From Siphonodentalium dalli (Eukaryota > Mollusca > Scaphopoda > Gadilida > Siphonodentaliidae): a stretch of 64,000 bases of DNA. Location: NCBI GenBank assembly GCA_032622095.1, contig CP136069.1, forward strand, positions 63,966,819 through 64,030,818. Direction: 5' to 3'. A program made the translations under genes and the position numbers. The notes beneath the pieces are model-generated. The model saw nothing but the letters and a program-made list of their open reading frames with translations, did no database searches and was not told where the DNA came from. Below, in pieces: positions 10,033 through 21,555 of this stretch; position 1 is the stretch's first letter, and each line of letters opens with the position of its first letter.

Positions 10033-10474
10033 TTATAAAATATAAGTTTTATCCAACAGTGATTCAGTGTTGAATTTATTATCTGAACATTCCCAATTTC
10101 AGGAAGCTCCAGTTATGAAGGGTTAACAAGGACGATTTAACTGTACTGCTTCTAAAAATGTTCCATCTAAAATTGAAAGGACGCTTGCACCTATCTCCCA
10201 CACTTCCGGTGCCTTAAACTCTACCAACCATGAGTAAATTTCACTATCACTTGAGGGTGTGTTGCTGCAAGGCGATTGATTGAGTCATATTTCTGTGGTT
10301 TGTCTCAGAACACTCCTTGCAGTATTTGTTAAAATATTTCCAAATACATATTATCTATGTACTGTGCACTATGTGCTAATGAATATGCAAATAATGAACT
10401 TTTTAACAATTTTGGAGTGAAAAAATTCAATTTATTATCAGCTTTGCAAGCTGAATCAAACGGAGTCTTTTTAA
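10033..10474. other. Unassigned DNA with a T2 end fragment
   Basis: A solitary T2 right end lies at about 10098-10126 (AGGAAGCTCCAGTTATGAAG, then GGTTAA). The rest shows no supported feature. Confidence 0.5.
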
Positions 10475-10770
10475 CCCTTTCATGAAGGGAGCTGCCCTTA
10501 TGCGGCATTAAATATCATGTGCCAGTGCATTCTCTTATATATGCGAGTCTCCCATAGGGACCTTTACATATATAAGAAAATTCACTGCCTTACAAGGTCA
10601 AGATAAATATTGTTGGGCCAGTGAATTCTCTTATATATGCGAGTCTCCCATAGGGAACCTCAAATATATAAGAGAAAGCACTGGCTTGCCCTATGGGAGA
10701 CTCACATATTTAAGAGAATGCAGTGGAACAGGGTTTTCGCAAATTTCAGGAAGCTCCAGTCATGGAAGTG
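10475..10770. mobile_element. T2 TTAA MITE copy 4
   Basis: Flanked by TTAA at 10471-10474 and 10771-10774. Two hairpins with CTCCCATAGGG centres plus a partial third arm near 10685, so an internal duplication has occurred. Confidence 0.9.
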
Positions 10771-10890
10771 TTAAGTAGTGGATAGATTTCATCTCTAAAT
10801 CAACCAACACATATAACTGTCTCAAAAATAATACACAATCTCATATTTAATTTGTCTGGCCAAGGTATGTCTTGATGTTTGTCACAAAAA

Positions 10891-11630
10891 GCTTTATTTG
10901 CCCTGATGATAAATGAATTTTCAAATTAATATTTACATTACAATGAGGTGTTAATATTATTCACCCATATTGTCTTACATCTAACTTTGTCAACAGAGAA
11001 ATTTAAACCAAATGAAGGTGTCATAAAATAGATTTACCTACAAGATAACAGTGATATTAAATTATATCAATTTCCAAAATGGGTCATCGCATCTCACGTT
11101 AACATAAGGTTCTAACACACAGGATGGTCACATGTAGCATGATCAGGCTTTTTGATTGGTGGAATTTCAGTGGGCACATGGTTGGTATAGGAGCAAATTT
11201 TTTAATTTAAAATCCTAAAAAATTAAAATCTTTGCATCAAGACAGACATTCCTCACATTATTAGTTTGCAGTCATTTTTGCTTTCCGTTCATTGTTAGTT
11301 ATTCACATAATAAATAATTATTAATTTCAACATTCGTCACGAACACGAGTTTGCGACAAATTGTGCAGAATCTCAAACTGAATATAACATCTATCTGACG
11401 TAAGCTTTATTTGCCCTGATGACAAATGAATTTTCAAATTAATATTTACATCACAATGAGGTGTTAATAATATTCAGTTTTATTATTCACCCATATTGTC
11501 TTACATCTAACTTTGTCAACAGAGAAATTTAAACCCAATGAAGGTGTCATAAAATAGATTTACCTACAAGATATCACTCATATTAAATTATATCAATTTC
11601 ATAAATGGTTCATGATACCTCATATTTAAC
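10891..11630. repeat. Direct duplication, period about 510 bp
   Basis: 10891-11100 and 11403-11630 share AAGCTTTATTTGCCCTGATG, CAATGAGGTGTTAATA and AATGAAGGTGTCATAAAATA. A weaker third segment is visible around 11830-11960. Confidence 0.85.
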
Positions 11631-12432
11631 AGTCCCCTAATATACAGGATGGGCACATCAAGCATGATACTCAAATGATGTGTCCCATGTGTTGCTTTTT
11701 TTGTTTGCACCATAACAAAAGTGAGTTGTATGAATGAATAAATTGGCTGTGACTAAAATATCACTTATTCTTGGTTGGGCTTTTAAATTTTTTAATTTGA
11801 GAAAACTAGTTGTAATATAACTATATTGTCTTCCATCTCACATAGTAAGCTGATATCATAGGACAGCCTCTGTCATCTCACATTAATAGCAATAAAGCTG
11901 ATAACATAGGAAGGCGTCAGAAAACAGATATATCTACAAGATAACAGATGAATTTCCATGAACACTTGAATATAATAATGATTCATCGGAAATAGGCGAC
12001 CAAGTACGGAAATATTTGTATAGTTCACTTTTTAGAAGAGATTTTATAATTTCCTGTTGGGGGTTTCTATGCCTGAGTTATGTCAGGAGGTGGAAAGTTT
12101 ATATAGACCTACATAGAAAACTACATAATTGTTTGTTAAGCTATTACACCACATGAAGGAATCTATGCTATCTGAAAACCACATCAAATATATTATATAA
12201 CGATAAAATATGTCAAAAAGAAGAACTTAGTCATAGTTTTAGAAGGGAAAGTTTGGGAAGAACCTTCTCAGCAAGAATACAAATTGAGTGAAAATGAATA
12301 ACTGCCATAAAAAGTACATGATCTGAACTAGTAAACGGCTTGAAAAGACTTGAATGGCAATTTAATAGTTCATTTCAATACTGCTTCAAGAATCTCAACA
12401 TTATGTCAGGTGTGTGCTATAGCAGATGAGGC
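11631..12432. other. Unassigned AT-rich DNA
   Basis: Holds the weak third copy of the preceding duplication at about 11830-11960. No ORF of note. Confidence 0.45.
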
Positions 12433-12515
12433 TATGCAGAATGAGGTCCCCAGAGGATGCATTGGTGATGGTAGCCCACTGTACCTCATTCTGCAAATGT
12501 CCAGCACCATAATTT
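12433..12515. repeat. H2 MITE remnant
   Basis: GCAGAATGAGGTCCCCAGAG followed by a shortened, decayed interior and CCTCATTCTGCAAATGTCC. Both terminal repeats are lost. Confidence 0.75.
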
Positions 12516-13284
12516 GAGGCCGATTAGTGATCCACTAAATCATCAAAAATATATCAAATGAATTGGTGGAATTTTCGATATCTAACTATAGGTGGTATCT
12601 TAAATGTGGCTAAATGACGTGTTATTTTACAGACCAGAATCTATATGAAAAGCAGAATAAGTAACATAAAACTAGCGTGGGGTCATATAATGTAACAAAT
12701 GGAGACATGTTCAATTCAGTATTTCTGGCCTATATATATCTTTCTTAAATTCACAAAAAATCTCCAGAATTCTTATGAGAAAAGAAGCTTATTTATTTAT
12801 TTCCAATGCATCGACTCTAGCAAAAAAAATCACATCAACTCAAGCAAAAAAAAGCAAACGTAAGTCAAAATAAATACCTTTTCACAGAAAAAATCATCAA
12901 ACACGTGAAATTTGAGATAGAGATCCACAAACATCCCGAGATCCTTCAAATCGAAGAATTTAGGTAAGAAAAAGCAAATAGAAAATATTCATTGGTTACA
13001 ACAGCAAACATTACCGACCTGGAAAAACAGTCAGTTGTGTCAATAACTCAATAAACGCCTAACATAATAATCCACTAATCACGCTGTTTGATAATCACAA
13101 AACCTTATAATCATTCATCGAAGCAAACATACAGCACTGCATGGTTCTGGTGCACAAAGAACTAAATGGCTCCTAAAAAATAAGCAACACATGTCGATTA
13201 ATTATATTATCCAATCTCCATGTTTAGACAGCATTTTATCCCGATTTCCGCGCAAGCATGAATGAAAACTTTAGAAATACCTGT
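12516..13284. other. Unassigned AT-rich DNA
   Basis: A-rich stretches around 12820-12970; no supported gene or repeat. Confidence 0.45.
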
Positions 13285-13753
13285 TGTCGATTAGTTCCAG
13301 TAATTCCCAGGTCAATATTCTAAATCCCTTAAAGTAAGCTTCTATTCAAGCAGAAGATATAAGTCGACAGTACAGGTGAGAAGACACTGTTATTGCTTTC
13401 TGTTCCCTCATGAATGACTGAACAGCTACCTACTGTTAATGGTTACTTAGTAGTATTGTAGTATTGTAGTAGTAGTACTCCAGTACTATAGTTACTGTTT
13501 TAAGGTCACCTGAGGTCATATGGCATTCATTGGACAAGATTTTAATTTGGGTGCTTTGCTCAATCTTCACTTTATTTAAGAGTTGAATTAAAGGCTAGGG
13601 GAGAGTTTTCTTTTTTGGAAGGTGGGGGGGGGGGGGCAATAAATTTATTCTTCTTTACCATTGGCAAACTCTTTGTAGAACTAATTAGGAAAAAAAACAA
13701 CTTTTTTTTGAGTATATATATAGCAGATATGGCACAGTAGCATGTTATATGTA

Positions 13754-13966
13754 CAGTAATACCCTAAATAATCAACTCCTTAACCACAGCAAAATTATGG
13801 GTAATTTTTCAGGGATTTAGTCGGAAATATGGCTTGTTGCCAATCATCGGACAGCTCTCAGTGAGAGTACTAAAATTTCAGCAACAAGCCATATTTCCCA
13901 CTAAATTCTGAAAAATTACCCATAATTCTGCTGTGGATAAGGAGTCGATTATTTAGGGCATTACTG
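13754..13966. mobile_element. M1 MITE copy 4 (full length)
   Basis: A 213-bp palindrome flanked by TA. CAGTAATACCCTAAATAATC pairs with GATTATTTAGGGCATTACTG. Confidence 0.95.
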
Positions 13967-14010
13967 TACGTCTCCGAAACATGCCGGGCATTTTTTTTTT
14001 AGCAAATTAA

Positions 14011-14217
14011 CCCTTCCATGTCTGGAGCTTCCTGATATTTTTTGAAAATCCTGTGCCAATGCATTATCTTAAATATGCGAGCCTCCCATTATAGGGTAAG
14101 CCATTGCATTCTCTTATATACGTGAGGTTCCCTGTGGGAGACTCGCATATATAAGAGAATGCACTGGCACAGAATATTTAATGCTGCACTATAAACGCAG
14201 CTCCCATCATGAAAGGG
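14011..14217. mobile_element. T2 TTAA MITE copy 5
   Basis: CCCTTCCATGTCTGGAGC to CATGAAAGGG, TTAA at 14007-14010, TTGA on the right. The first hairpin is truncated and the second complete. Confidence 0.88.
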
Positions 14218-14524
14218 TTGATATGCAAAATTCAATTCACAATTCTTCTCACAGCACAAAAGTTATCGCTATTTTCCAGGAGTTTTTCATGAAATTTAAC
14301 ATTTGAACTGCATTGAGTGCAGATTTCATCTCACACCGATCGTCATTTAGTTCTGGTAATTCCCAGGTCAATATTCTAAATCCCAGTGATAAAGTTTCTA
14401 TTCAATCGGAAGATAAAAGTCCACCATACAGGTGAGAAGACACTGCTGCTACTTACTGTAGGGAGAACGGAACTAAATGACTGACTCTCCTCTCATGAAT
14501 GACTGAATACCTGCCTAATGTTAA

Positions 14525-14765
14525 CCCTTTGAGTGCCAGGTCGATTTTTGTATCAACCCATATACCCTGTGCCAATGCATTCTCTTATATATGCGAGTCG
14601 ACCATAGGTCGCCTCGCATATATAAGAGAATGCATTGGCTTAACATTTTTTTTTCTTTTTTTTTTTTTACAATTTTTTACAATTTTAATATATTTTATTA
14701 TATTCTTTAACAGACTTATTGTGTAGGTTTAGGGCTGATAATATCGGCCCCTGGCACTCAAAGGG
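14525..14765. mobile_element. T3 TTAA MITE copy 2
   Basis: A 241-bp element flanked by TTAA at 14521-14524 and 14766-14769, nearly identical to the copy at 8847. One hairpin with the CGACCATAGGTCG centre. Confidence 0.95.
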
Positions 14766-14821
14766 TTAAAGGTTAAACGGTAGTATTGTAGCAGTAATTT
14801 AGTACTAAAGTTAAATCATAC

Positions 14822-15062
14822 TGTCTAATCCTTCCTATACTAAATGCTAATTGACGAGTAGTTCCCTTAGGAAATGTTCAGATAATAAGTTCAACAAATG
14901 GTCAATTGAATGTGACCTGTATCTTGCGCTAGTAAACCCACATGCCAAATTTCATTCCATTCAGTTGAGACTATTTAAAGTTATCACCCAGAAACCAAAA
15001 GCGAACGAACGGGTGGACGGACAGACACCCTGCCCCAACATATGGGCGGACAGACCAATAAC
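14822..15062. repeat. T4 left half fused to a dispersed repeat tail
   Basis: 14822-14905 is the left half of T4 (CCTATACTAAATG, GTTCAGATAATAAGTTCAAC). It continues into CATGCCAAATTTCATTCC and ends with GGACGGACAGAC-type words. Similar PyAGTTTCA...GGACAGACGGAC tails occur at 51540-51690 and 54690-54750. Confidence 0.65.
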
Positions 15063-15643
15063 ATAACACGTCCCATTTTTTTTAAAACAGGCATATAAAG
15101 AGACATTCAAATGAAATCAAAATTGATAATTTTCTTAGAACTAGAATCAAGAACGAGTTCCGAAATTAGTAAATAGTTTTAACAGGTAACTTACATATGT
15201 AAATTAACACATATATCCTCCACTTCTTGAATGAAGGCGGCCAGGAACCTGGTCCAGGAAAAACACTGTGGTCCCTTGTTATGACAGAGAAAGAGATAAT
15301 CAAGTTCCACTCAAAGACGGAATGACTTATATATCAACACAGAAAGAAGAGTTGTGTGTACCAATATCCCTTGATGAAAGCAACAAATTCTTAGTAACAA
15401 GAGTCATCAAGTGCACCAACTGAAATGTTTTTGTCAGCAGAGAAACATAAATAACTAGAGAAACATACCAGAGAGGGTACCAGTTACACCAATTATAATT
15501 CTTTTTTTTACTTAGAATTATTGATATTTGAAGTTAATTAACATCATAACAACATAAGATCTACATAACACAGCAGTCAATCCAACCAACAAAAAGAGTT
15601 TAGGTAAGATTACATTTCTTTCTTTTTTTTAAAAGGTGTTTAA
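15063..15643. other. Unassigned DNA
   Basis: No supported gene or repeat. Confidence 0.45.
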
Positions 15644-16062
15644 CCCTTTCAGTGCCAGGGGCCGATCTCATCGGCCCTAATTTGCGGTCTGTAAAATCGG
15701 CCCTAAAAAAATTTAAATAATTACAAAAATTGTTTTTTTAAAGATTTTTTTGGGTTGAATTTTTTATTTTTGGGTATGCTTAAGCATGCTATAGCAAATT
15801 TAAAAACAAACTGGATAAAACCTTAGAAAAACGTAAGATTCCCTGGCACTAAACCTACAAAATAAGTCTGTTAAAGAATATAAGAAAAAATTATTAAAAT
15901 TGTAAAAAATTGTGAAAAATAATAACAAATGATGAAAAATTGTTAGGCCAATGCATTCTCTTATATATGCGAGGCGACCTATGGTCGACTCGCATATATA
16001 AGAGAATGCATTGGCACAGGGTGTATGGGTTGATACAAAAATCGGACCTGGCACTCAAAGGG
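15644..16062. mobile_element. T3 TTAA MITE copy 3 (long form)
   Basis: Flanked by TTAA at 15640-15643 and 16063-16066; ends CCCTTTCAGTGCC and GGCACTCAAAGGG. At 419 bp it is about 178 bp longer than the other two copies, with extra GGCCGAT and AT-rich sequence on the left. One hairpin at about 15948-16018. It may represent a less deleted ancestor. Confidence 0.93.
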
Positions 16063-16375
16063 TTAAAGGCTCCGGGATGTTTGTGTAGAATTGATTCAGG
16101 CATTATTGCACACATTTCATGTCTATATTCTCAGATAATTGAATTTATTCACCAGGGAAGATCAATTATAAAATAAATTGTTATAAAAATGTTGAGGAAT
16201 TTTTTTGTGGGATTCTTTCAGGCATTATTATTATTATTGTCCACCTCTTTTCTCTCATGAATGAAGTTAGTTTAACCAGGTAGATTATTTATAAACTAAA
16301 TTGTCATAAAAATTCTGAAAAAAATCACATCCATTTGGTCCAAACAAGCTGTATTATTTCAAGAATTTTTTTTTA
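16063..16375. other. Unassigned AT-rich DNA
   Basis: Includes a short ATT microsatellite near 16225. Nothing else supported. Confidence 0.45.
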
Positions 16376-16835
16376 GTTTCCCAGAGCCTGAACACGTACC
16401 TGCCAGAAAATGTCCCCTCAAACAAATCAATGTAATAAAATATAAAGGGTATAACAGCATCCAACTTGTTGATGAATTATTACTGAGGACTTTTATTTAG
16501 CATAGAAAGAGTTAAATCCTGAGAATGTTCTAATATCCTCATTTTTCACTTGTTTCTGGCTGGATTTGTACATATCACAAAAATGGTGTCTATACCACAG
16601 ACAACTTAAAAGTCAAAATCTAATAATGAAATGACATATTTTTTCTATCTCTGAATATGTTATCATAAAATTGCTGAAATCCATACACTCAGAAAACTTT
16701 CATATCTGCCCTGAGCTTTGATACGTACCAGCTGCCAGAAACTTTTCTAATAATTCCAAAAAAATCCATGTAATTAAATATAAAATGAATAGAAAAGCAG
16801 CCTATAACTTTTTGATGAATTAATACTGATGACTA
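16376..16835. repeat. Direct duplication, period about 335 bp
   Basis: The two copies share CCTGCCAGAAA / GCTGCCAGAAA, ATCMATGTAATWAAATATAA and TTGATGAATTATTACTGA / TTGATGAATTAATACTGA. Diverged. Confidence 0.75.
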
Positions 16836-17465
16836 CTATATTTTTCACTTTGTATAAAAATGAATGTATTGCGTGACTGGTCCAAACTTTTTGTACATAG
16901 CCACCCCCACTCATTGACAATTAACCAAATTAAATGTATTAATACACGATGTGATGTGTATGCAACACCTCCTTAAGTCAACACTCATCTGAGAAAAGCT
17001 CTCGTAGAAATAACAAAGTTAGTAACTATGTGCGATATCGAGAATAATTAAATACAAATCACCTCTTTAAAAAGGGGCCAAACGATTTAACTTCCAATAA
17101 AGTTTGAACCTTTTGATAAAATAATGATGAGATTGTGCAGATTTGATGACAGATTATCGCCCGAGGGTTTTACCTGTTCATTCTTTGGTGACTGCAAAGA
17201 TCAACTTACAAACTGGATGCTTAGCAAGCCACCCACATGTTTAGGTAAAGCTCTCTATTCAATTTGCTGTTTTAATTAGCGTAGGAGAAGTGTTGGGTTA
17301 CCATTGGCAGGTGAAAACCACAAACGATCCCAGTATAGTAAACCAACACCTAGATGTGCAAAAGGTCACGTGCACTTCATGGCAAGCTGACCCCACCCAT
17401 CAATGTTTTGTAACAGTTCTGAGTCATACAGGGTCACAGGAAGCGTCCAAGAGGGTAGCTCACCG
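16836..17465. other. Intergenic or intronic DNA with one weak exon candidate
   Basis: 17141-17244 on the plus strand reads CRFDD (from the preceding G), then FTCSFFGDC and LTNWM, bounded by TGCAG and a GTAAAG donor. The acceptor lacks a pyrimidine tract. The cysteine and tryptophan pattern loosely recalls the start of a MAM domain, but this is not enough for a CDS call. Confidence 0.2.
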
Positions 17466-18147
17466 TACCCATAAACCAGTTAGTGTCACCTCGGTTGGGA
17501 TAATGCTGTTTTACGACAAAGTCATCGTATATATTCCTATATCAGGTTAGCATTGTTGACCCCCTCACCTAAAATCTCTAATAACTGTAATAAATGTCAC
17601 AATTAAGTAACAATTGTGACAGTAAATTGGTTTATTTCATAAGAGTTGGCAATTGAAAGTAGTAATTTTAAGTGAGAAATATATTTTATCACAATGTTTA
17701 CATGAATACGAACTCATTTGACTCTGCAAAGTGATATGTGCATTAAATGGAAACAAACTGAGGTTACTCATAATTACGTGGCATATTTGAATCGCAATTT
17801 AACATGAAAGCAGGGATGCCGGAAGCACCAGAGGGCAAGGGGGGCAAACCAGTCAGGAGGGCACTTTTCGGGTACCCACTGGACTCCCCTGGGCTAGGAC
17901 AAGGGGGCAAATGCCCCTGCATGCCCCCCTTCTCTTGCGTCCCTGCATGAAAGTTAGATTATTACAACCATATGATGGTAACATGTCACTGTTTCCGCGA
18001 TGTATATAGCATCATGTATTGAACTGGAGGGTAAAATTGACAAAGAATCCCGCCACTGGATTGGGGCGAAAAGTCTGCTATTGAAAGATATATACACGGG
18101 GCTTTGACGTAAAACAGCAATATCCCACCAATTTGACAAGCTGGTTT
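17466..18147. repeat. Inverted repeat pair flanking a hAT-MITE
   Basis: 17472-17545 and the reverse complement of 18060-18147 share AAACCAG, a GGTKGGATAWTGCTGTTTTAC stretch and a TATAT tail. The pair probably marks the ends of an old inverted-repeat element, later hit by the hAT-MITE at 17811. No TSD assigned. Confidence 0.55.
17811..17945. mobile_element. hAT-like MITE, 135 bp (H5 copy 1)
   Basis: Begins CAGGGATGCCGG and ends GCGTCCCTG, with a perfect 8-bp TSD CATGAAAG at 17803-17810 and 17946-17953. GC-rich interior with GGGGGCAA-type words. CAGGG-type ends with 8-bp TSDs are typical of hAT elements. An inverted relative lies at 54196-54321. Confidence 0.92.
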
Positions 18148-18177
18148 ACATCAAAGGAAATTCAAGGGGGTAGTATA

Positions 18178-18240
18178 GACCATTGGCCGTTTGTTGAACT
18201 TTTTATCTGAACATTTCCCTCCGATAAACAGGACTCTATC
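18178..18240. repeat. T4 fragment
   Basis: Interior arm of T4 (CGTTTGTTGAACTT, TCTGAACATTTCCCTCC). No ends preserved. Confidence 0.7.
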
Positions 18241-18244
18241 AGTA

Positions 18245-18303
18245 CAGTAATGCCCTAAATAATCAACTCCTTAACTGCAGCAGAATTATGGGTAATTTTA
18301 CTG
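18245..18303. mobile_element. M1 copy 5, 59-bp minimal form
   Basis: Left M1 end, CAGTAATGCCCTAAATAATC and onward to TTATGGGTAATTTT, joined directly to ACTG, with TA on both sides. Almost the whole palindrome is deleted. Confidence 0.8.
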
Positions 18304-19928
18304 TAGTTGTCCATGTTCTAGCGAGTTAATTACAGGATATATATATCGGCCATTGATTATGTGTTACACTAATAAGCGGAAGATATATTGGAGGTCGCCC
18401 AAAGCATCTTCCGGGATCTGCGACAAGTTCGACAACTAATCACATTCTAGGTGTCTAATGCTATGTATAATCACCATGTTGTTTCGCTGTCAGGCAATTT
18501 ACTAAATTTGGAGGAAACGATAAGTCGGCAATATGTCACAGTATCTCAAGGTTGTGTATACTTCTACGACCGTTATTACACACATGGCGGTGAGCGGAAG
18601 GGTGTGTCTAATGTGGTGTTATTACACGCGATTGTGTGATTTAATAAATTTGGAGGAAATGATAATCTGCAATAAGACACAGTATTTTTCCTCAAGGTTA
18701 TCTATGCTCCGTTATGACGCGTGTGGTTGGGGAGAAGGGCATGTCAATCATGCTGGAAGTGGAGAGATGGGTGTGTGTAATAAGATGATATCAATATGAC
18801 ATGAGTGAGGGCGGAGAAGGGTGTGCCTAACCCGATGTTACCACACGCCATCAAGTGAATTATATTTGGAAGAAATGATTATGTCTCCAAGATATGTCAC
18901 AGTATCCCCAAGGTTAGGAACACTTCCATGACCCTCATGACGCATATTACGGTGGGTAGAAGGGAGTGTCTAATGCGATGTTAATTATCTCACACTGTCG
19001 GGTAATTTACTAAATTTGGAGGTAATGATTAAGTCTCGAAGATGTCACAATATCTCCAAGGTTACGTATACTTCTACGACCATCATAACACGACTTGCGG
19101 CGGGTATGAGGGACTGTCTAATGCGATGTTAATTATCTCACACTGTTGGGTAATTTACTAAATTTGGAGGAAATGATTAAATATATCACAGTATCTCCAA
19201 GGTTACGAATACTTCCAGGACCATTATGACGCACATAGTGGTGGGCGGAAGGGTGTGCCTAATATATTGTTACCACACGCCATCGAGTGATTTACTAAAT
19301 TTAGAGGAAATGATAGTCTGCAATATGCCACAGTATCTCCACACGCCTCTGTGATCTTCATGACGTGGGTGATGGTGGGCAGAAGGGTTTGTCGGAATGC
19401 ATACTTCCATGATCATCCGGACATGTGGAGTGTAGATGGGGAGAATTAAGGGTGTGACTAATGCAATGTTACCACACAACATCAAGTGCATGATTTACTG
19501 CATTTGGTGGAAAATGATTGTCGGCAATATGTCACAGTATCTCCCAAGACTATGTATACTTCCACAACCATTATGGCATGCATAGCGGTGGTCAGAAGGG
19601 TGTGCCTAACGCAATGATACTACGCGCCATCGAGTGATTTACAAAATTTGTAGGAAATGATTAAGTCTGCAATGTGGTACGTACAGTATCTCATAAGTAA
19701 TTCCTACTTCCACGTAAGGGTGTGTCTACCACACGCCATCAAGTGATTTACTGAATTTGGAGGAAATGATAGTCTGAAATATGTCACAGTATCTCCAAAG
19801 TCATGCACACCTTCATGATGTGCGTTAAATAATGGTGGGCGGACGGGTTTGTTGAAATTTATTCCGTGATCATCCAGACACGCGTGGAGACGCGGGGAGA
19901 ATTAAGTGTGTGCCTAATGCGATGTTAA

Positions 19929-20188
19929 CCCTTTCTATACTAAAGCATCATTGATGAATGATGAGTAGTTATCCCATAGGAAATGTTCAGATAATAAGTT
20001 CAACAAATAACATAGGTTATTTGTTGAACTTATTATCTAAACATTTCTCTCAATAAATAGGGCTCCTGCTGCACTTTTATTTATCTGTCATCTGCTTTTA
20101 TCACCTAAACATCCCTCAAAATCAATAATGGACCATTCCAATGTACACTTTTTAACTGACTGGGAGAATCCATTTAGTATAGAAAGGG
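19929..20188. mobile_element. T4 TTAA MITE copy (complete, 260 bp)
   Basis: CCCTTTCTATACTAAA and TTTAGTATAGAAAGGG ends, flanked by TTAA at 19925-19928 and 20189-20192. Neighbouring satellite units read GCGATGTTAATTATCTCAC without the insert, so the empty site is visible. Confidence 0.95.
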
Positions 20189-20447
20189 TTAATTATATGA
20201 GCTCACTATGTCGGTGATTTACTTAATTTGGAGGAAATGATAGTCTGAAAAATGTCATTAAGTATCTCCGAAGTTATGTACACATGTACTTCCGCGATCA
20301 TTATGACTCACATAGTGGTGGGTAGAAGGGTGTGTCTAATACGATGATAGCACATACCATTGGGCGATTTAAAAATTTCGAGGAAATGATAGTCTGCAAT
20401 ATATATCACAGTATATCCAAGGTGATTATCATGACAAGCATGATAAT

Positions 20448-20633
20448 ATGAGGTCTCCAGAGGGTGATTTTAGTGACTAAGTTTCTTTTTTCTTTTTTAG
20501 GATATATAGTTTCTCTATATCCCCAAATTGGCAGATGACACAATGAATAATCGTGGTGCCCAATGGGTGCACATCACCATCTTCACACCATCTGGGAACT
20601 TAAAGTCTGCAAATGTCCAGTACGAAATGTTGA
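20448..20633. repeat. H2-related remnant, long interior form
   Basis: GAGGTCTCCAGAGGGTGA at the left, decayed interior with CAATGAATAATCGTGGTGCC, and GTCTGCAAATGTCC at the right. The interior resembles the long H2 copy at 53699-54137 (GCATAATCAAGGTGACTAAT). Confidence 0.65.
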
Positions 20634-20670
20634 GGCCTGTTTAGTAGAAATGATAGTCTATGTCACAGTA

Positions 20671-20878
20671 CAGTAATGCTCTAAATAATCGACTCCTTAA
20701 CCACAGCAGAATTATGGGTAACTTCAGAATTTAGTGGGAATATGGCTTGTTGGCATTCATCGGAAAGCTCTCACTGAAAGCTTTCCGATGAATGGCAACA
20801 AGGCATATTTCCCACTAAATCCTGAAAAGTTACCCATAAATTATGTGGTTAAGGAGTTGATTATTTAGGGCATCACTG
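20671..20878. mobile_element. M1 MITE copy 6
   Basis: Full palindrome with TA flanks, inserted at GTCACAGTA, the satellite unit motif. Confidence 0.93.
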
Positions 20879-21423
20879 TATGTGCTATTAATAATAATAC
20901 AGATGGGAAGTGGCAGATAACCCAAAAACCAAACCACCACCTCTAATTTCATAAGGCAATAAAGCCCCCTCCCCCAACCCATTCCTGGTGTAAGAACTGC
21001 CTCCTAAGGTCCTGCATGTTCAAACTGGTCTGGGCAATTTAAGCCTATATGAGCCCGGATCAACAATAACATACATAGCACAATGCCAATGTTTGTAGAA
21101 ACTGTATACATGTGTTGTTTTAAGTGTGATCACACAGATAGATGAATAGTAACCGCACAGATAGATGAATAGTATGTCCTTGGGGCTCCCGAGTATTGTT
21201 GGCATCAATTCACTTGGAGGTAATCAGGGTATGGTTGAGAATGCTGGCTATTGACAGTGATGTCAAACTAACAGGCTACCCGCTGATCATCCAGATTCCA
21301 CCTCGTTAATGAGTTAGCTATATAACAATTAACCGCAGATAATAATAGTGAAAACGACGGAGATTCTAGAATTCTTTTCATTCTCAGTTCCAGTTCATTT
21401 GTAGTCTGCTCAGACGATTGTGG
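20879..21423. other. Unassigned DNA
   Basis: A small tandem of CACAGATAGATGAATAGTA lies at about 21126-21176. No supported gene. Confidence 0.45.
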
Positions 21424-21485
21424 TATAAAATGTGAACTGAGATCTGACTCAAGCCATTCATTTGCTTTCTGCCATGGGGACTGAG
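21424..21485 (+). promoter_or_regulatory. Candidate core promoter and tiny first coding exon
   Basis: TATAAAA at 21424-21430 is followed 44 bases later by GCCATGGGG, an ideal start context. The frame reads Met-Gly-Thr-Glu and then meets GAG/GTAATG, a plausible donor at 21485. The arrangement fits a TATA promoter with a four-codon first exon. No second exon was found, and a non-LTR remnant follows directly, so chance is quite possible. Confidence 0.25.
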
Positions 21486-21555
21486 GTAATGAACAAAAGT
21501 GAAGTTTTTACATGTACATGTATTTGTGCTGGTATATTGATATTCAGTAAATTCT

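Larger units (their letters stand above)
13285..14810. repeat. Direct duplication, period about 1.07 kb, with three MITEs between and inside
   Basis: 13285-13500 and 14345-14810 share TTCCCAGGTCAATATTCTAA, TACAGGTGAGAAGACACTG and CTCATGAATGACTGAA, then a TAGTATTGTAG-rich tract. M1 and T2 lie between the copies. T3 copy 2 sits inside the second copy at a TTAA that is uninterrupted in the first (CTGTTAATGGTTA, about 13433). A poly-G run occupies 13622-13637. Confidence 0.85.
18440..20668. repeat. Decayed satellite, unit about 145 bp
   Basis: At least eleven units are recognisable by GATTTACTAAATTTGGAGG followed by AAATGATAGTCTGCAATATG, GTCACAGTATCTCCAAGGT and GGTGGGCGGAAGGGTGTG. Starts are near 18497, 18637, 18850, 19003, 19150, 19289, 19491, 19637, 19747, 20217 and 20368. 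Spacing varies from about 110 to 215 bp through indels. T4, H2 and M1 copies have landed in or at the edge of the array. Confidence 0.9.

Noticed and set aside
14499-14726. Open frames containing YICESTIGRLAYIRECIG, repeated at 8855, 14499, 15800, 24319, 30762 and 30935
   Set aside because: They are translations of the 68-bp MITE hairpin and its flanks, found on both strands; not protein-coding.
17141-17244. MAM-domain exon
   Set aside because: Only a loose Cys/Trp pattern; the acceptor lacks a pyrimidine tract and no neighbouring exon fits.
18440-20668. CRISPR-like array
   Set aside because: Units of about 145 bp with variable spacing, eukaryotic context and no unique spacers; it is a decayed satellite.
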